DNA of 64,000 nt from Eremomyces bilateralis CBS 781.70 (lineage: Eukaryota; Ascomycota; Dothideomycetes; Eremomycetales; Eremomycetaceae). Under the pieces are notes generated by a model. That model saw nothing but the letters and a program-made list of their open reading frames with translations. It was not told the DNA's origin and did no database searches. Below are positions 1 through 11,704 of the stretch, one piece after another. Both the position numbers and the translations under genes were made by a program. The DNA is taken from positions 103,916 through 167,915 of the forward strand of contig NW_022985096.1 of assembly GCF_010015585.1 (NCBI RefSeq), written 5' to 3'. Every line of letters starts with the position of its first letter. Positions within the stretch are counted from its first letter, which is position 1.

Positions 1-241
1 TCGAGATCACTCTAGCGTTCAGTATTGCAATCTTATCTGTATTATGCTACATATGGTACTAGAATCGCTATAGAACAGAATCGAATCTCTATTGTGTAAA
101 TTTCGCGAAGTCCACGCGTTTGTGCGTATCGCACCTTCCATCGCCACTCACACTTTCCGTTCTTACCTAGGCACCGTACAATATCGAAATTCAACGTCAA
201 TCACCTCACCCCATCAGATCTAATGGTCGCTTAATACCTCT

Positions 242-3200
242 ACTCTTTACTATATACATCGGATTTTCCTCTATTCCAGCCTCTCATCGATTACGGCCAT
301 TATAGTGAAATCATACCGACAATCCGGGCGAATCACTGCTATTCGCCGTTACATAGAAGCTCAGTACGAGGCTATAACGCGGGCGTAGCAAGAGGCTCAG
401 CAGCTCGCAGGACAACTCGTGGAGGAAGTTGACGATGATACTAAACTATCAGATACTATTAGTAGTATAGAGCCATCGTCTAAGCGTCTAATGCTTGATG
501 ATAGCGACGAGGATGATATGGGAATGTTATTCGAAGTAGGTCCTATCACCTTTTACCTGTTTTATGTTAATAGAGTATAAACTCCTTATAGGATGCTACT
601 GAAGAAGACCTTAGGTTTGATAGCTTCGAAGCCATACTCGGGGGTACGCAGGCCATGCTAGCAAGCGAGCTTAATGAGACGATGCCTACCCTGGATGACC
701 GTCGTGAACTTGCTGAATACCAGTTCCCGGCAGAGGATATCGAGGATTTAACGCCTGTTGCTAACGATATCGAATCCGATGAAGAGACCGCTACTATTAG
801 TAGTTAGACGGTGGCTAACACGGAGACAAGTCAAGTTACCCAAGAAGCTCCTCACCCCTTCGCCGCCAACTCCAAGTATTTCATTCCTTCAGATACCTCT
901 CTACCTCTGCCACGCAGGATTGCCACCCAGCCAATGACTGACTTCGCCCTTGCAATAGGCACATGGGTACAGCAGTACGGTATCCCTCGGTCCCAGTATA
1001 AGGCGCTCGTTGAGGTTCTGAACCTTACTAGCAATAAAGAGATCAGCAAGCTCCCTAAAAGGGTTGATACTATAAAGAAACAAGTGAACGAATAACTGCC
1101 CCTCCTCGAAATCCGCTCTAAACCAATTACCCTCAGTGCTAACAAGCTCCCGAGTGGCCGCCGTGGGGAGGCTGAGGCCGGTTTACGAACGCAAGCAGAG
1201 AACCCCTACTTCTTTAACCCGTTCGAGCTCTTTAGGACAATCTTGAACACCGAGCTACGCTCAAATATGTTCTTTGGGATGGCTAGGTTCGTCGACTCGC
1301 CTAAAGAGCTCTGGGAATCTATTGCCTGGGCGTCGTCAATCCGTTGCTCTTCTGGTCAGTACGCCTACTATCCAAATACGACCGAGCCAGTTTTTCCTTC
1401 GGATCTCGTCCGTTTCAAATGCAACGATACACAGTGTCTCTGTCAGACGATGACGCAAAAGCCGCATCTTGGCCAAATCGTGGCTTTCGGAAGGGATTTC
1501 CGCACATATCGCGAGCATAGTAGCCCAGAGGGTTCGATTGTCCTCAAGGTCCAGCGGTTTCAGCTAATAAACCAGTTCCTCTCTCGCCCAACGTACCAAA
1601 ATCTTACTCTCGACCCGCCTCCTCACTCCCGCGAATTCATTATGCTAGATGATACTATCGACGTTGTACCCGAAGAATTGATTGAGCGCCTAACAGACAT
1701 TACTGTCTATTTCGACTATGCCTTCAGGAGCTCTGTACAACTCCCTAGCGATCGATCAACAGACAGCCTCTCTCCAAACGAGCATATTGTACGTCGGGTC
1801 TATAACCAGAATACAGGTATCCGGCCTATCTTTAAGACCCACCCGATCCGCGGCGAACTTGAGCTTGAGGTCTATGGGCGAGAATATTTCGTCAGCAATT
1901 TCGCAAAGCGGAATAGGCCTAGGGGGACGGATATCTTGTCTGTACCTATCCTTGGGTATCTCGATGGCTTCGGGCTCTTCCGTAACATGCACCGTACTAT
2001 TATGGGCTTCTATCTTCTCCTGGCCTGCCTTGTCCAAGCCGAGCGGAATATTCCGGCTAATGTATTTCCACTGACTTTGGGCCCTCACGGTAGCAGCTTT
2101 GACGACGTCGTCGATGCCCTAGAGTTGATGCAAAGACTGGATAGGGGCGTTGATATGGATATCAACGGTAAGACGTGCTTCGTATGCATTCCCTTCCTTG
2201 CGTTCATCGGTGATATGCCGCAGCAACAGCTAAACGGGGGGTTCCTGGGGCCGACCGCAAATTTCAACTGTCGTTTCTGTACTATCGACGCTCCTCGACG
2301 AGGTAACCTAGACTTTAATGTCGTCCACAGTGGTCGGTACCATTTCGAAGTCATGCGTCAACGTCAGCATATGGATTCGGTCTGGCAGAAGACGCACTAT
2401 GAGGCGTTCGCTAGAGCCAACGGCATGCGTGTCGAATTCCCTGCTTTGAAGAAGTTGGCTCCTTGTAATCCTATCAATATTGATTGCCCTGGTGATATGG
2501 CGCACTCCGAAGCAGGCGGTATTACGGAGCTGTTACACTTGGCTATACTTGACCAAGTACTAACCCCCCAAGCGGCTATTGGATATACGCAGAAAGTACG
2601 CTCGTTCCCATTTCCACCAGGATGGATCCGCATTCAGTCGCCGCTATTTTATATCGGCTCCTATACGCTCCAAGAGCACGCTCGCTGGTCTGTTATTATA
2701 CCCGTTCTCTTCCGCCTTCGGCTACGTGCCTCGCATATCAAGCCGACCTTTCTCCAGGAGGCACATATTGTCTTTAGCACCGAGGTCCTTGAGCTGGCCG
2801 CTGTGGAAAACCCCAAGCTCCCTACCAATGACCATATCGTTACCATTCTGGTCAAGGCTGTTGCATCAGTGGCAAAGGTAAATACTCTCCTCTCCGCCGC
2901 CTATCTGACTACCGCGGAGCGCGCATCCCTACATATGGAGATTACGGCTTCTCGCTCTATGTTCCAACGGCTCTGCGAAGTGGCCTCTCGTGCTGCGGCA
3001 ATTCAGACCAGGGCATTCTCTCGTGTTGGATCTCGTACAGGATCCGTTGAGCCAGGTTCGTCGACGCAGCCAACGCAGACCCCTATGTCTACCATTACTG
3101 CCTCTATAACTCTAGTAGCCATCACTAAGAAAGAGGCTGCGTCGACCAAAAACAAGGCGGCGGGATATAGGAACAATATTAGTCGCCCTAATGTCCATGC

Positions 3201-4242
3201 TGCCCTTCACTACCCACTGGTACAGGACCAGTATGCACTCGTCTCTAACGTCCATGCTCTTGGTGGTGAGCTGAAGCATCGATCCTATAAGAAGAACATC
3301 CTTAGGACGAATAAGAAGCACCCTGAGAAGGATCTCCTTGAAATTGAGAGCTTTACCATGACGCTCCGCTTCTTACTCCACGGGAGTTTCCAGGTCACGC
3401 ATCCCGCCCTTAGTGCCCAGTTCCAAAACCTCCGTGTACGTTGTCCCCAGTTGTTTACCTCCCTGATGCCTCACGCTACGATCGCTCAGCTCCAAGTGGT
3501 TCCTGGAGCTACCGGAGCTGGGGAGTTGGACGCAGACCATGATATCTCCCTGGCTACCAGGGAGGACGATACGCATCGTCAACCGTCTGTGCTTGGTCGG
3601 ATTCCTAACAAGTACGTAGAGCAGACACTCCAGCTCCCAGTGTCTGTCTCTAAGTTCTCCGCCGGGTTTCGCGCCAAATTTTTCCGGTCGTATAGTGCCG
3701 ACTACAAGATGCCTGTCAACCATCCTGGCACCCGTCGACTTCGTTGGTGGAAGAAGGTATCGTTTGTCTGGAGGGAGCCGCGCCGGGAGGGGGAGATGTA
3801 AGTGCTATGCAGTGGCATTTAATGGGTAAGACAGGCTGACCTTCTGCTTATAGGAGATCTGAGCAGCATATCACTCTAAGCCGTGGCCATTACGTAGAGT
3901 ATGACAGTGGTATGCTTGGTCGTATCGACCAGATCTTTACCCATAAGGCCCTGAAAGGTAAGCAGCCTCCCTCTTGGCCCGAGTTTACTGCTAATATCCC
4001 TAGATAACTGCCGCATATTCTTCCTCATTACTCCCGCCGTTCCATTCGAACCGTTACGTCAAGACCGCGTCCTTAATTATCCCCTCTTCGAGCTCAGCGA
4101 AGAGCAGACCCTCGTCGGCCTCCCCTCGATCACCGGACGCCAGTTATACGTTGTCCCGATTACAGAGAACAATGCTCAGCTTACGCTCGACAACGCCTCT
4201 CGCACCGTGATGTATATCGACTCGAGGATCCAGTTTATGTAA
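242..4242 (+). pseudogene. DNA transposase of tnp2/CACTA (Transposase_21-like) type, decayed
   Basis: This is a large cut-and-paste transposase, the main gene of a DNA transposon. Frames and splice signals give introns at 536-591, 3798-3853 and 3958-4003, all joining in phase, and a final TAA at 4240-4242. The core (about 1960-2560) has a motif around FIGDMPQQ followed by GFLGPTANFNCRFC, then GDMAHSEAGGITELLH. The tnp2/Plavaka-like families have similar blocks: an acidic residue before a Cys pair, then an Asp-x-x-His region. The C-terminus ends in a conserved-looking stretch with YDSGMLGRIDQIFTHK. Three in-frame stops (386-388 TAG, 805-807 TAG, 1093-1095 TAA) interrupt the N-terminal third. 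The 2.7-kb remainder of this exon is open. The N-terminal start was not found. The stop at 805 could instead end a separate upstream accessory gene. No terminal inverted repeats were identified and the left end may lie outside the window. Confidence 0.65.
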
Positions 4243-5271
4243 CAATAGGGGCTTGCTGGCCACTGTAACTAGTGGCATGGAACTCGTGGTGTGGCTGGTG
4301 GAGCATCGTGTTGGTATGGGAGGAGTGCATGGGGGCAGCACCAGGCAAGGCATATTAGACCAGGGCTGGGAGAACATCGGCAATGAGGCACGTGACGCTG
4401 AAAATCATGTGTATTTTGAGCGCCTCAGGCTGTCAGGCATTAAAATTGAGGAGATCCTATTGGCAGCCACTAGGGCCCACTATTCCTTAACAAACCGTTC
4501 ACAAACCGTTGAAAAACCGGTATTTACACATACCGTAAAATAACCAAACGCATAACCTAGTCAAGCGCTTATATGGTCTGACGTTTACATGGTAAGCATC
4601 CGTTAAGTAGCCAAGTGCTAATTTTTACCGTTTGCAGCCGTAACGGGATACTAACAGTCAATAGACGATTACATAAACCCCGGTATGCGCCCTGCTGTTC
4701 AGTTTCGTAGTTTAAGCCTTGCAGCCTTATCGAAGGTCTGGACCAATCAAAGCTGACAGGGTTCCAAACTAGATGACGCGCAGGAACATTTCTATCACCC
4801 AGTTCCAAAAGTTCAGCGATGATGTAGGAAGTCTCCTCGTACTGCATAAAACATCCAAAGAACCTATAAACTGATAGATCCAGGATCGCGTACTATCACT
4901 GAGTCTAGCGATTATATACGATCGTTTGGACCTTTACAACAGCTTTTCTAAACGCCGTTGGCACTTCAGCTGAATTTTAGGAGTACCGGTAGCGGAGCTA
5001 CTATAACGTGGACGCCATCCCGTCTCCGAATTCAATTTTACGTGCTTTCCTATCGTCGGTATTATCTCTCCTGTTGAGTCCGGACGTTCATATTTCCATC
5101 AGATCGTTCAAGAAATCTATCCGACCTGTCCCTGACGGTTGCGCAGCGAGATATTACCGACTTCGGATGTCACTACCCTGAGCGCACGAGTCGGGACGGT
5201 TCGCGCCTCGCATTGCCTGACCGCAACAACAGTTTAACGGCCGCTCTACTATCAAGGGATTCATTATCTAC
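4243..5271. other. Intergenic, no gene recognised
   Basis: This stretch holds the unknown right end of the DNA transposon and the upstream region of the next gene. A cluster of AACCGT-like words lies at 4492-4550. No convincing coding potential or terminal repeat was seen. Confidence 0.4.
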
Positions 5272-6785
5272 ATGTCTCCGAACCACGCTCGCTCCTCGCC
5301 ATCTTTGATATATAATTCTGTGATTGATGTGGACGTCATGGAGCCTGGCGCATCTGACGTCCACCATGCGCCCAAGGCCACCACCACCTCAAATCTCCCT
5401 CCACCACCTTCAGCGTCAGTAACCGACATCGCATTAAACGACTGCGATGAACCGACATGGGCTCTTCTCTACTCTACCCTATACGAACTCAAAAGCGACC
5501 TTGAAAAACAACTGGACGCCTGTCGAAGCTCCCACCAAATAGACCAGACTTCGTGGCGCAGGGAGCGGAATCTATGGGATGCGGAGCGCAATCGGAGACA
5601 TCGCGATCTATCTACCGCAAGGCGCGAGATCGATGCGCTGAAGCGGGAGAATGCCGAGCTTAAGGGGGAAATCGCAGAAGTGCGGACCAGGGAACACCAT
5701 CTGGATGGCTCGCCTGCCAAGCGACGGAGACCCTCACGGCCAGAATCGGAGACTTTCGATATGTTCGCGAACAGTATGCAAGGCAATACATACCAGAGTA
5801 CGTCTCAGGGGGGTGCGAGGAGCGCGACAGAAAGTATGACAATCGTTCTTCAGAAACGGATCATTGCATTTGCTAAGTTGGAATAGAGAGCGAGAGCAAC
5901 CCCGACGTCGTCGCATCTGATCCCCCCTCTCCTCCAACAAGTACGGTTGTCGTGTCTCCACCCCCTGTTGCGTACCGTCGACACGCGGGCCACACCCCTG
6001 CGGCCGTTTCGCTTCTCAGTCCGCGTGTGGATACTCCCACGATCGACAGCACCGACAGCAGTTCGTCTCTCAAACATGCAGAAAAAGCCGGTGGTACCGG
6101 TACGACGGAGGATGTTGACGCGAATCACGAACCCGGGCCGTCGCAGGACGTCGCGAGCGAAGCGGCTACCGAACATGTGGGACGCGATCAACGCGACGGC
6201 CACACATCCCACTCCGAGGCAATAACCGATAAAAATCCCTCGTCAGGGGATGGGGACGATGAGGAATCTCGAACTCACGCGGATGCTTTCGACGATGCGA
6301 CGCTTCTCATCGCGCAGGCTGCTCTCGATCCCGTAAAACACATCCCGGACGATCCCGCTCTTTCAGGGCCGCTGTTCCTCCCGGCGCACCCCATGGCCGA
6401 TCAAGACGGCATCCTAGCGGCGCTAGGGCAGAAGCTCGAGGAAGCTGCGATCTCGCCGGAAGCGAGGACGCCGTCGGTTTTGAAAGATGATCCCATTTCT
6501 GGACTCGCGGAACCGGACAGTTTGCATGGGCTGTCGGGGGCGAGCAGGTCGAACGGCGGAAGTGTGGATGGTAATGGCGGGGTGGGTGGGATTCATGCAG
6601 GTCATGAGCTGCCAAGACGGACCTCGAACGAAGCGGAGGAGGTCGATCCCGCGATGGATTTGGACGGGGATGGGGGTGTCGGGGGTGGAGAAGAAGCGCC
6701 CTTGGATGTACCGATCAAGTTGAGACCCACTTTGAATTTCGGGGCGCCATTGGGGAGCTTACGGTTAGCAAAAGAGAGCAGATGA
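5272..6785 (+). CDS. Coiled-coil protein of unknown function
   Basis: I read two exons, 5272-5833 and 5887-6785, with a 53-bp intron (donor GTATGA, acceptor ATAG) that joins in phase. The product is about 486 residues. Residues 60-140 are rich in Glu, Arg and Leu in heptad-like spacing (RREIDALKRENAELKGEIAE) and should form a coiled coil. A short basic patch, AKRRRPSR, follows and could be a nuclear signal. The second half is disordered, acidic and rich in Ser, Gly and Asp. The last 20 residues (around LRPTLNFGAPLGSLRLA) look more ordered. I do not recognise the family. The basic patch and coiled coil would fit a nuclear or DNA-associated protein, but this is inference only. The start is the first ATG in an open frame. 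Confidence 0.6.
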
Positions 6786-7953
6786 ATCGGCCGATTTCTC
6801 CCTCCCATCTCCCTCAACCATCTTTCTTGAATGTGGGATGGCTGCCCAGTTACAGGTATCCCCAAATTCGTGTACATTACTACCTGTAATATGCAGATCC
6901 GAAGGCCGTCCAACGTGCGGCTATCATGCTACATCCGCGTGGGTTGTGTGAATGAGGACATGTGGAATGCAGCATTGCGTCCAATTCTCGCCCAAGGCGG
7001 TGACACAGTCGCGGGTATTTTAAATGCAGGTACAGCTCCATTCGTCGCACCGCATCGGCGGATCAAGGCAGGCAAGCGGGTCAGACCGATAGGTAGGATG
7101 GCGATTCTCCCGCCCTTTTGATCCTCCATCGGATGTTCCAAGTTTCATTCGGTTGAGTCATCCCTTGACTCCCACCCACAACGTCTCGTTCTTTCAAGTT
7201 TCAACCTCCTAGAATACCTAGACTCATTCTATTACCAGTATCCCCAGTGCCCCTCCGTTGGAAATTTGTCGGAAATGTGAAAGCTGCTCGGCGACAGGGG
7301 CTCTGGTTGCAATCTCAAACATTCTTCAATCCTGTGATCTCTGCGTCACCGGTGTGGGTCACGAATCAAACGGCGGGGGTCGCTTACATGCAGAAGGTCT
7401 GACGTCTCCTTGATACGATGGTTGAACAAAAGGGAAAATGCATATTCCCTCGCCCGGCTGCCTGTCAAGTCACGGCCTGTCGAGTTCGGATCTGGCCACT
7501 CTCCCTTGGACACAGTGATCTCAAAGACTCAGCAGATTCCTCGATCCCCATCATTCAGTGACATTTATATACGGGTCATATCATGTATATAATAGAAGCG
7601 ATAGGCGTTACGTTTCTTTCACTTCTAGCGGTGCGAGGCTGTTTCATCCGGAACCATTTGGGAGGTTGCAATTCACCCCACGACGCGCCTTCCCGTTGCC
7701 GCTCTTAAATTTTCCCTTATTTCCTATTCCGGCTCTTATCTTGCTTCTGTTCCCTCCTCCTCACCTCCAACACTTTCACTTCACTCTCTCACCACTTTCG
7801 TCCTCTTCATCGTGATCGAGCCACGAAGTCCTCTTCACTCGTTTTAAATCCGCTCGCTTATTTAACCCTCGCTCAATTCCCCTGAAGCGGTAAAACTATC
7901 CACGCCAGTCAATTGGATCTCGAATTCTGACCCGTGCTTATAATAGGAGTAAG
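6786..7953. promoter_or_regulatory. Intergenic; CT-rich upstream region of the small secreted protein gene
   Basis: No gene is seen. A TATATA-containing stretch lies at 7563-7595. A strongly pyrimidine-rich tract runs from about 7725 to 7830, typical of fungal core promoters, and it reads toward the ATG at 7954. Confidence 0.4.
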
Positions 7954-8657
7954 ATGGTTCGCCTTCCTCTCGTCGTCGGTGCCGCTTTCATGGCCTTGGC
8001 GACAGTTACGGCCAGTCCAGTGCCTATAGACGCTATCATTGATCAGGCTAGGGCTGAAGGAAAGACTGAAGTAAGTTGAGATAATACAGTCTGAAACCTT
8101 CCCAGTCATCATAGTCATTATATCCAGTCAAATATCTTCGCGTGTCAAGAATTCACTTTTCTCATTCACTCATAATGTCCACAACTTCTACCCTATACTA
8201 CCTTCACTTCCCTATGCCTCAATGACCGCACTCCACCCAATATCACTTCATTTTCCATCATAATAATCACCTCATAGTCCCCCTACTACATTCACTTCAC
8301 CTTCTGCCCCCAAAAATTTCCCTGACTCCCTCCTTCAAAATTCTTCCCATTCTAACCCCATCCACCCAGGCCGAAATCCTCACCCACATCAACGCCCCCC
8401 CACACCCCAGCCCTGCCTTCCTCCCCTCTCTCAATGGCCGTGATCCCTCCGGCGACGTCCCTCCCGCCCGGATCCTCAACGACATGATCCACCGAAAACG
8501 AACCGCTGAGCACGCATCCGTGGCGAGGACGGTGGTGAGGTTTATTGGCGATGTGATTACGAAGGGGAGGTTGGAAGGCCGGCCAGATGTGGATGCGTAT
8601 GAGGGGATGGAGGAGCTGGTGACGAGACCGAGGTGGAGGTTCGGGTGGAGGGGATGA
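7954..8657 (+). CDS. Small secreted protein of unknown function
   Basis: Two exons, 7954-8070 and 8370-8657, join in phase 0 (donor GTAAGT, acceptor CCCAG) to give about 134 residues. The N-terminus is a clear signal peptide: Arg at position 3, a hydrophobic core to about residue 20, and a likely cut after Ala-Thr-Val-Thr-Ala-Ser. The mature part has a Glu/Lys-rich start, a short Pro-rich linker (APPHPSPAFLPSL) and a helical, basic C-terminus ending in WRFGWRG. I see no cysteines in the mature protein, so it is not a disulphide-rich effector of the usual kind. The intron is 299 bp, long for this genome, and could hide a further small exon. The start is the first ATG after a pyrimidine-rich promoter. 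The function is unknown. Confidence 0.55.
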
Positions 8658-9501
8658 GGGATGGACCGGGTAGGATAACTGGATTGCAAGGGAAGGCGAT
8701 AGTTCGGGTGCAACAGTAGCGGGACGGGATCGATTGTCAATTGTCGTGTTGCTGTCTGGTGGGGATAGTCGTGTGACTGTGGCGTGCGGGAGATGAATGA
8801 ATTACGGCCAACATGGGATGTCAAAAGGATGGGGAACAGCGTCTGCTTGTGGCTGAACGCGGTCGAAAGCCCCTAAGACCCTTACTCACTGTCAAACCAT
8901 CAAGTGATGTGAGAGTATACTTTGCAAGAGAGAATTTCCCACCGTGATTGAAATTCGTGGTGCATTGTGCATTGCAGCTCAGTACTTATGTATGTGCAAG
9001 CCATTGTGCTACGTTTACAACCTGTTGTCCATACGGAGTAAATGACAGAATTTTCGTGTGGCGCGTAGTTCACATTTATCCGTCTGTAAATAGATTCGTT
9101 CAGCCCTTGCCATGGACCTATCCTGATATACGGTTTCGTTGTACTAAGTACGAGGTGCGTGGACAAGGTTACGCCATAACGCCCTCAAGTCCAGGTATAT
9201 CAGACGCTCGCTTAAGAAAAGGGACTCGAGTCGAACATGCTGGCGTTGAATCATAGTCATATATTGCATGGAGGCAATATCACAAGAACAACGATGTGTG
9301 GAAGCAAAAGGATTGATCCAGCCAAGTAGTTATAAAAGGAACATATTGTCCCAAAGACCGTAGCCATGACCCAGCGTGATTACAAAGTAGCTCCAAACTC
9401 CACCCGTCTATTCTAAAATAATCAAAGACCCCATCGGCTATCCCAACCGAATCCCCCAATCAACCCCTGACCCCGACCAACCAACCCCCTCTCCTCACCC
9501 C
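8658..9501. other. Intergenic, nothing recognised
   Basis: This is the space between the 3' ends of two convergent genes. No coding region or repeat was seen. Confidence 0.4.
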
Positions 9502-10056
9502 CTAATTCCGCCCCTGCAACGGATACTCCGGCGGTCCCTGGTTTCCATACGTCGACTGCCCATACGGCGAGTTTCCGTACCCTGTGCCCTGTCGCGACCC
9601 GCTCTCAATCGACGATGCGATGTCCTTGGGCGGCGCGTTCTTGGGGTTGCCGGCGATCCAGGCGGTGCCGGCGATGGGTTGTTGACCGCGGCGGATGCGG
9701 CGGCGGGCGTAGAGGCGGCTGGGAGGTGGGGGTTAGTGGTTGGGAGAGCGGAGAGGGGGAAGAGGGGGACGTGTGGAGATAACGGGGGGTGAGGGGTGGG
9801 AGTCAGGGGAAGGGTAAAGGAAGCATACAGAATAACCAGGATAGCGATGATGACGAGGGCAGCGATGATTCCGAAGATGAGCCAGCGGCCCCAGGACCAC
9901 CAGGCAGAGTTCTTGTCGCATTTGTAGTCGCCGCGGCTGTTGGTGTAGCATTTTGGGTTGTTAGGGTCGCGGACATCGCTGAGGGAGGTTAGAGATGTTC
10001 AAGGCAAAATGCGTATAGGGGACTTACTCCCGGGCGGCGAGGTACGTGGTAGACAT
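9502..10056 (-). CDS. RCR-family single-pass membrane protein (Congo-red resistance / chitin regulation)
   Basis: Three exons read on the minus strand (10056-10028, 9978-9829, 9718-9502) join exactly to 131 residues. The order matches the RCR family (yeast Rcr1/Rcr2): a short lumenal N-terminus with a Cys-containing, Tyr-rich stretch (CYTNSRGDYKCDKNSAWWSW), one strongly hydrophobic helix (LIFGIIAALVIIAILVIL), a dibasic RLYARRRIRRG segment just inside, and a Pro/Tyr/Gly-rich cytosolic tail ending PPEYPLQGRN. The tail contains PPEY, a PPxY site of the type bound by Rsp5/Nedd4 ubiquitin ligases. In yeast these proteins act in the ER/endosomal system on cell-wall chitin and membrane protein sorting. 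Family assignment rests on this pattern. The role here is inferred. Confidence 0.8.
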
Positions 10057-10715
10057 GGTGGATTTTAGAGCTTGGAAAGTAGATGAACGCTTGTATGAAT
10101 GGTTGGATGGCAAAGGACTGAGTGATTGAATGGTCGAGACTGGAGAGACTTTTGCTTCGGTTGAACTTAGGATGGATGTTGTAGGAACTATGTACTTGAA
10201 AACGATAGACTTAATCTAGACGGGACACGTTCTTTTATCTCCAAACCTACACTTGATCGTCCACAACATGCTAAGATATCAATATCTGAGGCTTCGTCTC
10301 GAATGACGTTGGTAGCCGCGCTGATTAGGTCCTCGCCCCATTGTCGTCGGCATCCGATTCAACGGTACGACTTGTTACCTTCAGCCTTTCTACTATCTCG
10401 TCACAAAACGTGGCTCAGTGATATTCATGAAGGATTGTGTATGCAGTGTAAGTTTGTTTCAACTTCTTGAAGTTGCAGAGCATGAATGGTGATTGGCTAC
10501 AGCTATTCCGTGAGGCAGCGGATGTCGATCAAGGAACGAAAACCGGCACAACCTGAAGCAAAAGAATCCCGCCCTTCGCCCCACATACTCGCTCCGATAG
10601 CTGTTCGGAGAAATCCTCGACGTAGAAACCCTTTGATATTCGGGACAAGAAGACTCCAAGACCCCAAGACTCCAAGAAACCAGTGTGACATGAAGGATGG
10701 AGATAAAGATACATT
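10057..10715. other. Intergenic upstream of the RCR gene
   Basis: This is the promoter side of the RCR-like gene, ending at the left terminus of a MITE. No other gene was recognised. Confidence 0.4.
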
Positions 10716-11099
10716 GGAGGGTTTCTGCCAGGAATTATGGGCACCTGGAAATTGCGTTTTGTGTAATATTCGACAGCGTAGCGCGTTTTATTTGCCCATA
10801 CCCAGTTAGCCAACCTAACCGCTAGATATTAGTTCATAAGCCGGCTAAATGCAGAGAGTTGACCTGAAAACGATTTCCAGGACCTGAAAATCGTTTTCAG
10901 GTCAGGTTCGCCCGATTTCCAGCTCGTTAATTGGCTGATCTGTTAGCGTACCGTATAATTACAGAAACAGAATCACGTGTGCTTATCACGTGCCTTAAAT
11001 TTGAAAATAAAAGAGGTATAGCGGCACCGCTTAATCAGCGGATTACAGCTGTCGAGCCTGATTTTCAGGTGTTCCACATATTCCTGGCAGAAACCCTCC
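10716..11099. mobile_element. MITE with perfect 20-bp terminal inverted repeats
   Basis: The left end GGAGGGTTTCTGCCAGGAAT (10716-10735) is repeated exactly in inverse at 11080-11099, and weaker inverted similarity continues for about 20 bp further in. Both outer flanks read ATT, which fits a 3-bp target duplication. A second, internal inverted repeat (16 bp, 10861-10876 with 10888-10903, core CCTGAAAACGATTT) forms a hairpin. Nothing inside codes for a transposase. The size and a 3-bp duplication would fit a PIF/Harbinger or CACTA-derived non-autonomous element. The superfamily is uncertain. Confidence 0.75.
10861..10903. repeat. Hairpin inside the MITE
   Basis: Arms 10861-10876 and 10888-10903 are exact reverse complements (GACCTGAAAACGATTT) with an 11-base loop. 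The unit GACCTGAAAA also occurs as a direct repeat at 10861 and 10881. Confidence 0.8.
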
Positions 11100-11122
11100 A
11101 TTCAACTGACTCGCAACGACCA

Positions 11123-11704
11123 TTATGATTTCGCCTCCGCTGCCGCAACCGTTCTCTTCTCCCCCCTTATCCCATACCTCCACACCATATAATCCGTTGT
11201 ACCCCCTGCCGCGCCCAGGCCCGCGCCGCCCAAGATCGTGGTGCTCATCTTTCCTTGTAGGGCAGGCAGTCGACCCGTCCGCGCCAGCGCCACCGCAGCC
11301 GCGATCCCTACGATCTCCCCGCCGATAATCCACTTGTCTGCTTCCGACTGCCCGACGCTTTCCTGCACCCGCCAGGCGCGGTCCTGCCACTCGATGGGCT
11401 CTCGCCCTCGCATCCGCCCGCCCAGCATCACGGCGGAGAGGACGAGTCCGGCGACACTACCGCGTGCGGCGTGGACGAGGGACCGTCGACCGAAGGTGGA
11501 GAGAAGGGACTGGGTGGTGCTCGGGGATGGTCGCCAGTAGAGTGTGGAGGCTGCGCTGGTGGCGAGGGAGATGAAGGCGCCCGCTGTGAAGCCGGAGCGG
11601 AGGACGTGAAACGTCAGGATAGACTTGGCATGTTTCTGATCTTCTGCATATTCCGCGTGAGGGAGGAGGGAGAGCATGTTGGCTTTGTGAGGTGTTTGGG
11701 TCAT
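11123..11704 (-). CDS. DUF1757-like membrane protein of unknown function
   Basis: This is a single-exon gene of about 193 residues counted from the ATG at 11704. A second ATG at about 11662 (MLSLLPHAEY) is equally possible. The protein has several Gly/Ala-rich hydrophobic segments (about residues 40-60, 80-97, 128-145, 155-175), and between them the most distinctive stretch, GREPIEWQDRAWRVQES. Fungal DUF1757 proteins carry a closely similar GREEIEWKDRAWR block, as I remember them, with the same arrangement of short membrane segments. Their function is unknown, with a possible mitochondrial or peroxisomal location. The stop codon lies only 23 bp from the end of the MITE at 10716-11099, so the MITE sits in or next to the 3' untranslated region. 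Confidence 0.6.
   Translation of the reverse strand: MTQTPHKANMLSLLPHAEYAEDQKHAKSILTFHVLRSGFTAGAFISLATSAASTLYWRPSPSTTQSLLSTFGRRSLVHAARGSVAGLVLSAVMLGGRMRGREPIEWQDRAWRVQESVGQSEADKWIIGGEIVGIAAAVALARTGRLPALQGKMSTTILGGAGLGAAGGTTDYMVWRYGIRGEKRTVAAAEAKS

Noticed and set aside
5272-6785. Reading the coiled-coil protein as a bZIP factor
   Set aside because: The basic patch follows rather than precedes the coiled coil, and the bZIP signature is absent.
10486-10813. Open frames of about 100 codons on both strands next to the MITE
   Set aside because: They run into the MITE end and show no conserved-looking sequence.
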